Below the pieces are notes generated by a model. The model had not been told where the DNA came from, ran no database searches, and saw only the letters and a list, made by a program, of their open reading frames with translations. Of a stretch of 22,280 bases of DNA, positions 16,264 through 22,280 are shown in pieces; position 1 is the stretch's first letter, and each line of letters opens with the position of its first letter. The position numbers and the translations under genes were made by a program. The stretch spans positions 1 through 22,280 of the forward strand of contig CALHHQ010000150.1 of NCBI GenBank assembly GCA_938030645.1, in the 5' to 3' direction. This DNA is from an uncultured Rhizobiaceae group bacterium. GTDB lineage: Bacteria; Pseudomonadota; Alphaproteobacteria; Rhizobiales; Rhizobiaceae.

Positions 16264-16970
16264 GCAATTCCCAATCTGGAGAGCGTGCTGAGTTTCTAGA
16301 AGGCGTTCAGAACAGCATTCCGTTCTTACTTTCTGTTTTCCCCTATGGAATTGTGGTGGGAACTTTGGGCGTTAACAACGGTGGCTCCGCCATTGACGTA
16401 ATGCTGCAAAGCGCACTGTTTTTTGCAGGTGCGAGCCAGACGGTGATGTGGGAATTGTTCGGTGCTGGCACACCTGTTTGGGTTATTCCTCTGGCTATTT
16501 TTGCCGTGAATTTCCGGCTGGTTTTGTATTCGGCGGCCATTGGCCGAAAACTTGAACCGCTTTCGAGACCGAAAATGGCGAGTGCATTGTTCTTGCTTCA
16601 AGACGTTGCCATGGCTGTAGGAATGAAACGTGCGGACGGTCCGAGAGGGCTTTCGTATAGCTACTTTATGGGCTTCAATCTTGTTCTCTATGTTTCTTGG
16701 TTGGCCTCTTCTGCAATAGGCACGATCTTTGGTCAGTTGATCGAAGATCCAAAAGCCATAGGCCTTGATATGCTTGTTCCCGTGTATTTTCTATTGTTGG
16801 TGATGGGATTTCGAACGAAACCAAATATGGCACTGGTTTTTGTTGTGAGCGCGGGTGTCGCAGCAGTTGTCTATGCTGTTGTCGGGTCGCCATACCATAT
16901 TGCTGCTGGTGGTCTTGCCGGAATGATGGTGGCCGCGCTCGTCGCCAAACCTCAGGCGTTGAATGTTTAG
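16260..16970 (+). CDS. azlC: AzlC-family branched-chain amino acid exporter, large subunit
   Basis: AzlC with AzlD forms an inner membrane exporter of branched-chain amino acids. The start is taken as GTG at 16260 (GTGA, overlapping the ligA stop by four bases), giving 236 residues; an in-frame TTG at 16236 would lie wholly inside ligA. Family marks are FLLSVFPYGIVVGTL near the N-terminus, LFFAGASQTVMWELF, and the NFRLVLYSAAIGRKLEPL block, with about seven or eight hydrophobic segments and FLLLVMGFRTKPN in the C-terminal half. It is translationally linked to ligA, which has no obvious functional relation. The direct partner azlD overlaps its 3' end by eight bases. Confidence 0.93.
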   Translation: MSNSQSGERAEFLEGVQNSIPFLLSVFPYGIVVGTLGVNNGGSAIDVMLQSALFFAGASQTVMWELFGAGTPVWVIPLAIFAVNFRLVLYSAAIGRKLEPLSRPKMASALFLLQDVAMAVGMKRADGPRGLSYSYFMGFNLVLYVSWLASSAIGTIFGQLIEDPKAIGLDMLVPVYFLLLVMGFRTKPNMALVFVVSAGVAAVVYAVVGSPYHIAAGGLAGMMVAALVAKPQALNV

Positions 16971-17274
16971 CTCTATGGACACGACACTGTTTGTACTCAC
17001 CATTGTCGGAGCCTTGGTGACGTTGGCCAACCGTCTCGCAGGCCACTACATCGTTGCGCGCTTCGAACCGATCCCTTACCGGGTTGAAGCTGCGCTGGAA
17101 GCTGTACCAGTTGCGGTCATGATCACGTTGGTCGTTCCCACCGCAGTTGATGGCGGCTGGGTGGAATGGCTCACGCTGGTTGTCGCTATGCTACTCAGTC
17201 TGCGATTGCCATTTATCATTTCCGTGTTTTCGGCATTGGTGTTCTTATTGGTCTTACGCCATTTTGGGTTCTAA
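16963..17274 (+). CDS. azlD: AzlD-family small transport subunit
   Basis: This is the 103-residue membrane partner of AzlC. It has four hydrophobic segments, with the AzlD-like ALVTLANRLAGHYIVARF, YRVEAALEAVPVAVMITLV and LRLPFIISVFSALVFLLVLR. The ATG at 16963 overlaps the end of azlC; a second ATG at 16975 is an alternative start four codons in. Its TAA stop at 17272-17274 overlaps the stop of the convergent peptidase gene, leaving no room for a terminator between them. Confidence 0.9.
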   Translation: MFSSMDTTLFVLTIVGALVTLANRLAGHYIVARFEPIPYRVEAALEAVPVAVMITLVVPTAVDGGWVEWLTLVVAMLLSLRLPFIISVFSALVFLLVLRHFGF

Positions 17275-19115
17275 GCGGACGCAGAAGGCAGGTCGCGAAC
17301 CATTGGTTCGGTTGCTGTTTTCAACCAATTTGCCACACGCTCTTCCACCAATGGTTCTAGTTCTCTTTGTACGTGGCCGTGGTAGGCATTGAGCCAATGC
17401 AATTCATCATCAGTCATAAGAGTTGCGTCGATGAGGCGTTGATCGATGGGCGCGAGCGTTAAAGTTTCAAAACCAAGCATGGGCTGATCACCGCCAGGAA
17501 TGTCCATTTCCTCGCGCACGAGAACGAGATTTTCGATACGGATGCCGAATGCACCCGTCCTGTAATATCCCGGTTCATTGGAAATAATCATGCCCGGAAG
17601 CAGCTCCTGCATTCCTCGCTTTGAAATGTTTTGTGGGCCTTCGTGAACGGATAGATAAGAGCCCACACCATGTCCTGTACCGTGGGCATAGTCTGCGCCG
17701 TGCTGCCACAATGGCATTCGAGCCAGAACATCAATATCCACCCCACGTGTCCCCTTTGGAAAGCGGGCAACGGCAATGCCGATATGACCTTTCAAAACCA
17801 ACGTGAACATTTTGCGTTGGTCGTCACTTGGTTCACCAATCGCGATGGTGCGCGTAATGTCGGTTGTGCCATCATCGTGTTGAGCGCCAGAATCGCAAAG
17901 ATAAAGTTCACCTTCTTCCAATTTACGATTGGAAGTTTCATCCACGCGATAATGGACGATTGCGCCATTGGGACCTGAGCCAGAAATCGTATCGAATGAA
18001 ATATCACGCAACGGCATATTGCCCGCCATGTCTTTGCGCGTTTGTTCCAGTTTCTTGGCCACGGTGATTTCATCGACACTGCCCGAAGGTTGTTGATCTA
18101 ACCAAGCGAGAAAACTGGTCACCGCAGCACCATCGCGCAGGTGCGCTTCGCGTGTTCCTTTGATCTCGGCATCGTTTTTGATCGCACGTGGCAAGCGGGC
18201 AGGATCGGCAGCTGAAACCACAGTCCCTCCAGCCTCCTCAACAATCGAATGGAATGCATAAGCGGCGAGATTAGGGTCCAGCATGATACGACTGCCCGCA
18301 GAAAGTGCGCGGAGTGTTTCAGTCAATTCACTCGGTTCGCGTAATTCGCAAACTTGGGTCAAGAAGGCCTTCGTTTCAATGTCCAACTTCTTGTCTTCAA
18401 GAAAGAGAATAGGTTCTTCATCGTCGCGCAAAACAGCATGGGCCAAAGTGATGGGTGTGTGGGCGACGTCGTGACCGCGAATGTTGAACAGCCAGCAAAC
18501 CGACGATGGATCTGTTAGCACGCACAGGTCCGCATTCTCAGAAACCATTGCGGCTTGCATCTCTTCTAGTTTTTTGCGGGTCGGCTGTCCCGCGAATGTA
18601 AAATCATGGATCGATGCGGGTTCGCTTGGGCGTGCAGGGCGATCTGTCCAAATTGCATCGACCAAATTGCCGTCCAATGGAATGAGTTCGCCATCAAGTT
18701 CTTTGGCCGCCGCTTTGAGATTTTTGATTTCGTTCAAGGTGTGCAGCCACGGATCAAAACCAATTCTTGCTCCAGTTTTTGCGTTCTGTCGCAACCACTT
18801 GTGTGCAGGCTTCTCGACCAAGCTTTCAACACTCCAAAAATCAGCATCTGTTTGTTGTGCAGATTGAAGTGTGTATCTGCCATCAACGAAGACCACCGCT
18901 TGGTCTGTTGTTACGACAGCTTCGCCAGCAGAGCCTGTGAAACCTGACAGCCAAGCCAATCGTTCGGCGCAGGCTGGTAAATATTCATTACGTTGCTCAT
19001 CAGCATGGGGAACAATAAGTGCATCGATGGCGTGATGCCTCATTTGTTCGCGCAGAGCCTTTAGACGGTTGTCGCCAATCACGGGGTTTTCGGGTGCTGA
19101 GAAGTCTTGAAACAT
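17271..19115 (-). CDS. Long-form Xaa-Pro aminopeptidase (M24B family)
   Basis: This cytoplasmic dimetal peptidase removes N-terminal residues that precede proline. The ATG at 19115 (protein MFQDFSAPENPVIGDNRL) gives 614 residues, the three-domain form: two creatinase-like N-terminal domains and a C-terminal pita-bread catalytic domain. That is longer than E. coli PepP (441). The five metal ligands are visible: Asp408 (CDSGAQ), Asp419 (TTDITRT), His482 (GTGHGVG), Glu514 (SNEPGYY) and Glu528 (IRIENL), with catalytic His388 (VHYR) and His491 (SVHEGP). An upstream in-frame GTG at 19211 would add 32 residues resembling chance hydrophobic coding and is not chosen. No strong ribosome site is seen. 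It is convergent with azlD and divergent from the 54-codon gene. Confidence 0.95.
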   Translation of the reverse strand: MFQDFSAPENPVIGDNRLKALREQMRHHAIDALIVPHADEQRNEYLPACAERLAWLSGFTGSAGEAVVTTDQAVVFVDGRYTLQSAQQTDADFWSVESLVEKPAHKWLRQNAKTGARIGFDPWLHTLNEIKNLKAAAKELDGELIPLDGNLVDAIWTDRPARPSEPASIHDFTFAGQPTRKKLEEMQAAMVSENADLCVLTDPSSVCWLFNIRGHDVAHTPITLAHAVLRDDEEPILFLEDKKLDIETKAFLTQVCELREPSELTETLRALSAGSRIMLDPNLAAYAFHSIVEEAGGTVVSAADPARLPRAIKNDAEIKGTREAHLRDGAAVTSFLAWLDQQPSGSVDEITVAKKLEQTRKDMAGNMPLRDISFDTISGSGPNGAIVHYRVDETSNRKLEEGELYLCDSGAQHDDGTTDITRTIAIGEPSDDQRKMFTLVLKGHIGIAVARFPKGTRGVDIDVLARMPLWQHGADYAHGTGHGVGSYLSVHEGPQNISKRGMQELLPGMIISNEPGYYRTGAFGIRIENLVLVREEMDIPGGDQPMLGFETLTLAPIDQRLIDATLMTDDELHWLNAYHGHVQRELEPLVEERVANWLKTATEPMVRDLPSASA

Positions 19116-19190
19116 TTGGCGATCCGCAAGTTTGTTTGTTGGTATCCTAACATGACTGAACAGTGTTGCGAATATGACCAAAATATAAAC

Positions 19191-19216
19191 GAGCCTATGC
19201 AATTTTTGCACGGCTC
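19191..19216. repeat. Imperfect inverted repeat in divergent promoter region
   Basis: GAGCC-TA-TGCAA-TTT-TTGCA-C-GGCTC makes a ten-base-pair interrupted stem in the 199-base gap between the divergent aminopeptidase gene and the 54-codon gene. No T-run follows on + and no gene ends here, so an operator or leader hairpin is more likely than a terminator. Confidence 0.4.
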
Positions 19217-19314
19217 ATTTGCGTCAGCCCCCCTTACCAAATTCAATCAAAAGCCTATCTATCAACCATAGCCGGACAACAACTGACTGGCTCCGAGATA
19301 GAAGGAAGAGAGAT

Positions 19315-19479
19315 ATGGGACTTCGCAACACATTTGATCGCATGATAGAAGCACGTGAAAAACAGGCTCGTCGTTATGTTGCAGGCGCAATGCTCAACCT
19401 TGATGACGAAACTTTGGCGAAGGCCGGTTACACCCGCGCACAGATCAAAGCTCAAGGTCCTGCAGTTTACCCTTTCTAA
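19315..19479 (+). CDS. Small DUF1127-like protein (54 aa)
   Basis: A 54-residue basic, soluble protein beginning MGLRNTFDRMIEAREKQARR and ending with GYTRAQIKAQGPAVYPF. The ATG at 19315 follows a very good GGAAGAG ribosome site, and a strong terminator lies 26 bases after the stop, so this is a real independent gene. The pattern of an N-terminal basic helix, then LDDETLAKAGYTRAQI, resembles the short DUF1127 proteins common in Rhizobiales (leucine-rich helix, then L-G-[IY]-x-R). Some of these have been linked to RNA metabolism or phosphate and carbon regulation. The family match is from memory of the pattern and is tentative. A longer start at TTG 19219 has no support. Confidence 0.75.
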   Translation: MGLRNTFDRMIEAREKQARRYVAGAMLNLDDETLAKAGYTRAQIKAQGPAVYPF

Positions 19480-19505
19480 GGCAAAACGCAGTTGAGACGA
19501 AAAGA

Positions 19506-19531
19506 ACGGGTCCTTTGAGGCCCGTTTTTTT
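19506..19531. terminator. Bidirectional intrinsic terminator between the 54-aa gene and prmA
   Basis: ACGGGTC (19506-19512) pairs with GGCCCGT (19519-19525) around CTTTGA and is followed by a run of seven T (19525-19531). On the - strand the same hairpin follows the prmA stop codon directly and is trailed by TTCTTTTC. It can end transcription from both sides. Confidence 0.88.
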
Positions 19532-20408
19532 ATGGCTTGCGCATCAACAGCGTGAGCCAACCATCGCGGATATGCCATTTTTGAAGGCGCAGACCTTGTT
19601 GGCTGTAGGCCGATACTATGCGTGCTCTTTGATGTGGCAATAGTCCCGACAGGATGACATCTGCACCTGGTGCCAGATGGGCTTGCATAGGATGGGCCAG
19701 GCCTTCCAGCGGTCGTGCCAAAATATTGGCAAACAACAGGTCTGCCTGACTGAACTCGCGGAACACGGGATGCTGGAACCCCGTTGCTGTTCTGCACGTG
19801 ACGAAATTGCCAACACCATTGATGTGACAATTTTCGCGTGCGACCACTTCTGAAATTGGATCGATGTCGGTTGCTAAAACAGGAACTCGGGCGGCTTTGG
19901 CCAATGCAATTGCAAGAACGCCAGACCCTGTTCCGATGTCCATCGCGAAATTTGGTTTGCGGCGGCGCAACACCAGTTCGAGCATATCAAGGCAACCGGC
20001 TGTTGTTCCGTGATGGCCCGTTCCAAAAGCTTGTCCTGCATCCACCTGAACTGGTACCCGCTTTTTAGCTGCAAGTTCGCTGTCGTGGGAACCATGTACA
20101 AAGAACCGACCAGCCTCGACGGGCGTCAGTTCTTTAAGTGTTTGGGAAATCCAATCTACATCGCCAATTTCTTCGCGCTCAATTTCCAAACCAAACGCAT
20201 CGCTGCCGAGAAGGTCTTTGATTTGTATTTCACGTTCGTTTGCTTCTTCGGCATCCACATAGATCGAATAGCACCATACGCCTGAATCTTCGGCGGTTTC
20301 GAACAAGACTGAAGTTACACCCTCTTCTTCAAACGTGACATCGAGAATGGAGGCAAGGTGATGTGCTTCGGGTTTTCGAGCATTCAAATAGAGACGTGTC
20401 TGAGACAT
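19530..20408 (-). CDS. prmA: PrmA, ribosomal protein L11 methyltransferase
   Basis: PrmA trimethylates lysines and the N-terminus of ribosomal protein L11 using S-adenosylmethionine in the cytoplasm. The 292-residue length is almost that of E. coli PrmA (293). A small N-terminal substrate-recognition domain of about 100 residues precedes the hinge motif DAGQAFGTGHHGTT (123-136). The SAM loop is DIGTGSGVLAIALA (157-170), the acidic residue after strand 2 is ATDIDP (179-184), and the conserved FANILARPL is at 226-234. Its ATG shares one base with the stop of the upstream antiporter gene (TAATG), so the two should be translated together. Its stop lies in the bidirectional terminator. Confidence 0.96.
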   Translation of the reverse strand: MSQTRLYLNARKPEAHHLASILDVTFEEEGVTSVLFETAEDSGVWCYSIYVDAEEANEREIQIKDLLGSDAFGLEIEREEIGDVDWISQTLKELTPVEAGRFFVHGSHDSELAAKKRVPVQVDAGQAFGTGHHGTTAGCLDMLELVLRRRKPNFAMDIGTGSGVLAIALAKAARVPVLATDIDPISEVVARENCHINGVGNFVTCRTATGFQHPVFREFSQADLLFANILARPLEGLAHPMQAHLAPGADVILSGLLPHQRARIVSAYSQQGLRLQKWHIRDGWLTLLMRKP

Positions 20409-22237
20409 TAGAACTTTTCAGTTGGACTGTTGGAGTGAGGCTTTTTATCGACTTCCGGGGGAGGGCCAAATGCCAGTAAAATATCATCTATCGCAGGTTC
20501 TGGATCGCCGCGACCTTCCTTGAACTGGATTGTTCCGTTTGGTTTGACCCAAAGCAAGAGTTTTGTGTCTTTTGCGCGGGTGTCTAAATAGGCACTGTAA
20601 TTGAACTCTTCGGTCAAACGCGTGCTCTGGAAAGTCCAGCCGTTCCACATTTGACGACGCAGCTCAGAGAATTCGCGCCCAGGCTTGAAAAGGGGGCGTC
20701 CACCTACTGTTACACTGAGTGACTGACGTTCGTTTTCTTCGCGCACTGAACCAATTTGAAACACATGGCTGCGGCCAAGCTCTCGACCGAATTCCGTACA
20801 CACCAGCGAATTGTAAGCGTCATTGTCGGTGGCCGCGATCAGATGTGAATAGCGGTTTAACGTGATGTCGTGATGGGCGGTTTCCGAAAGCACTTCGCCG
20901 AAAAAGACTGGAATATCATTTAAGCGAGAGCGCTTGATGTGATTGTAATTTGAATCAACAATTAGTACTGGCAGCTCAATGTCCTTGAGTTTTTGCGCCA
21001 AAGCGTCTGACCATTCCGACCCTCCGACTATCATGATTCCTGGTTTTTCTGCTGACTTTAGACCAAAGACGCTGGCCAGAGGCGCAAGTGAAAAGCCGTG
21101 TAAGATGATTGTTGAAGCGACTACAGCAAAGGTAAGCGCTGTTAGCTGGCTTCCGTCGGCAATGCCGTTTTCAGCTAACGCCGCCCCAAACAGTCCCGAT
21201 ACAGCAACAGCAACAATACCGCGTGGTGCAATCCAAGACACCAGCAGGCGCTCAGACAGTGATAGTCCACGGCCAATTGTTGCAATCATGATGGCAACAG
21301 GCCGCACCACGAATAGTATCAATGCTACAAACAGTGCTGCGCCCCATCCGAGTGAATAAAGTGCATTCAGGTCCAATGATGCCGTGAGCAAAATGAAAAG
21401 ACCCGAGACGAGCAATACGGTGATTGTCTCTTTGAAACGACGCAGTTCGGAGAGGCTGGCTAGTTTCGAATTGGCAAGCGTGATGCCCATGACCGTAACC
21501 GTAAGCAGACCTGATTCTTCAAGAACCAGATCTGAAATGGCGTAAACGCTCAAAACAACGACTAAGAGAATGGGGGCTTTCAAAAATTCTGGCACGTTGC
21601 CGCCAACGAACGCCTTTGCCACCGCCACACCAGCAAGATATCCGCCCCCCACAGCGATCAGGGCACCAAGCACCAATGTCAGAGCAAGGTCTGAAGCTCC
21701 GTGAGAGCCGTGAAGAACAAGATAAATCTCAAAAGAAATGACGGCGAACAAAGCGCCAATCGGATCGTTGACAATGGCTTCCCAACGCAACAAGGCGGCT
21801 GGGCGATGGCTCAATTGTGCTTGTCTCAGCAAGGGCATGATCACTGTCGGCCCTGTAACGACAAGAATTGCGCCCAAAACAATCGCTGATGGCCACGACA
21901 GTCCCGCCGCATAATGGGCGCTGAGTGCGGACAAACACCAGACCAAGGGCCCACCAATTAAGATGATCGCTCTTACTGCACTTGATGTTCCACGGATCTC
22001 TCTAAAATTGAGTGTCAATCCACCTTCAAACAGGATGATCGCAACAGAAAGAGCAATGATCGGTTTATAAACGCTGCCCAGGTCTTCTTGTGGGTTCACA
22101 TATCCTGAAACCGGACCAAGCAGCAGGCCCGCCAGTAAAAGAAGTGCGATGGCAGGAATTCTAATGCGCCATGCAATCCACTGTGATGCAATGCCCGAAA
22201 AGCCAATAACCGCGAGTTTGAAAATGAGCCCTGTCAT
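20408..22237 (-). CDS. CPA1-type cation/proton antiporter with TrkA-N-like C-terminal domain
   Basis: This is an inner membrane Na+ or K+/H+ exchanger of 609 residues. Residues 1-395 contain about 12 hydrophobic segments with the CPA1 marks ILFEGGLTL (68-76), the ion-binding Asn157-Asp158 pair in EAIVNDPIGALFAV (153-166), and APRGIVAVAVSGLFGAAL (337-354). Residues from about 400 form a Rossmann-like domain, MIVGGSEWSDALAQKLKD then VLIVDSN, of the TrkA-N/KTN type. Its glycine loop reads GGSEWS rather than the usual GxGxxG, so nucleotide binding may be weak. The last 100 residues are soluble. The start is the ATG at 22237; a 16-base inverted repeat lies 12 bases upstream. It precedes prmA with a one-base overlap. 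Confidence 0.92.
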   Translation of the reverse strand: MTGLIFKLAVIGFSGIASQWIAWRIRIPAIALLLLAGLLLGPVSGYVNPQEDLGSVYKPIIALSVAIILFEGGLTLNFREIRGTSSAVRAIILIGGPLVWCLSALSAHYAAGLSWPSAIVLGAILVVTGPTVIMPLLRQAQLSHRPAALLRWEAIVNDPIGALFAVISFEIYLVLHGSHGASDLALTLVLGALIAVGGGYLAGVAVAKAFVGGNVPEFLKAPILLVVVLSVYAISDLVLEESGLLTVTVMGITLANSKLASLSELRRFKETITVLLVSGLFILLTASLDLNALYSLGWGAALFVALILFVVRPVAIMIATIGRGLSLSERLLVSWIAPRGIVAVAVSGLFGAALAENGIADGSQLTALTFAVVASTIILHGFSLAPLASVFGLKSAEKPGIMIVGGSEWSDALAQKLKDIELPVLIVDSNYNHIKRSRLNDIPVFFGEVLSETAHHDITLNRYSHLIAATDNDAYNSLVCTEFGRELGRSHVFQIGSVREENERQSLSVTVGGRPLFKPGREFSELRRQMWNGWTFQSTRLTEEFNYSAYLDTRAKDTKLLLWVKPNGTIQFKEGRGDPEPAIDDILLAFGPPPEVDKKPHSNSPTEKF

Positions 22238-22248
22238 TCAATCGAAAT

Positions 22249-22264
22249 ATCGGTTCTCACCGAT
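22249..22264. promoter_or_regulatory. Inverted repeat just upstream of the antiporter gene
   Basis: ATCGGT-TCTC-ACCGAT is a perfect six-base inverted repeat. Read on the - strand the loop is GAGA, a GNRA tetraloop. It sits 12 bases before the antiporter start codon, where it could be a leader hairpin affecting translation or an operator. Confidence 0.4.
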
Positions 22265-22280
22265 CTATGCAATTGAGGAT

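Noticed and set aside
19116..19211. N-terminal extension of the Xaa-Pro aminopeptidase with a hydrophobic stretch (possible signal peptide)
   Set aside because: The GTG start has no ribosome site, long-form M24B proteins of this group are cytoplasmic, and the MFQ start is typical as I recall the family.
1..22280. CRISPR arrays, insertion sequences, phage genes, tRNA or rRNA genes, toxin-antitoxin or defence systems
   Set aside because: No spaced repeats, transposase motifs, terminal inverted repeats, tRNA-like cloverleaf or defence-type domains were seen on either strand; all long frames are explained by housekeeping families.

Overview
The window is a chromosomal stretch of an alphaproteobacterium, most likely of the order Rhizobiales (Hyphomicrobiales). 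Evidence for this is the gene order murG-murC-murB-ddl-ftsQ-ftsA-ftsZ-lpxC-bamD-recN-ligA, a long-linker FtsZ of 549 residues, a perfect CtrA-type box (TTAA-N7-TTAA) and clustered GANTC (CcrM-type) sites in intergenic DNA. Base composition looks moderate (about half G+C by eye), lower than in many soil rhizobia. I cannot name a genus from sequence alone.

Layout. 1-3297: the end of a peptidoglycan precursor block, with murG (cut by the left edge), murC and murB, all on +, the last two overlapping by one base. 3298-5085: an interruption of the division and cell wall (dcw) cluster, holding a small exported protein of unknown function, a convergent EamA-type drug/metabolite transporter on -, and a 412-base non-coding stretch with five GANTC sites. 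5086-9984: ddl, ftsQ, ftsA and ftsZ, the first three coupled by overlapping ends and non-ATG starts. A strong intrinsic terminator closes this unit after ftsZ. 9985-12320: a leader with the CtrA box, then lpxC and bamD (outer membrane building). 12321-17274: recN and ligA (DNA repair and replication), with azlC and azlD (branched-chain amino acid export) coupled to ligA by overlap. 17271-22237: minus-strand genes for a long-form Xaa-Pro aminopeptidase, PrmA and a CPA1-type cation/proton antiporter, plus a 54-codon plus-strand gene. That small gene shares a bidirectional terminator with prmA.

How the genes fit together. MurC, MurB, Ddl and MurG make lipid-linked peptidoglycan precursor. FtsQ, FtsA and FtsZ build the division ring. 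LpxC commits to lipid A, and BamD helps insert outer membrane proteins. Envelope synthesis and division are therefore co-located, and the CtrA and GANTC sites suggest that two promoters in this block are tied to the cell cycle. The right-hand third is ordinary housekeeping and transport.

I found no mobile element, CRISPR array, rRNA or tRNA gene, toxin-antitoxin pair, phage gene or recognisable defence system. I do not think the window holds an exotic new system. The most worthwhile leads are regulatory: the GANTC cluster before ddl, the CtrA box with an adjacent 10-bp-phased repeat before lpxC, and several start-proximal inverted repeats. Two small uncharacterised proteins are also worth a look.
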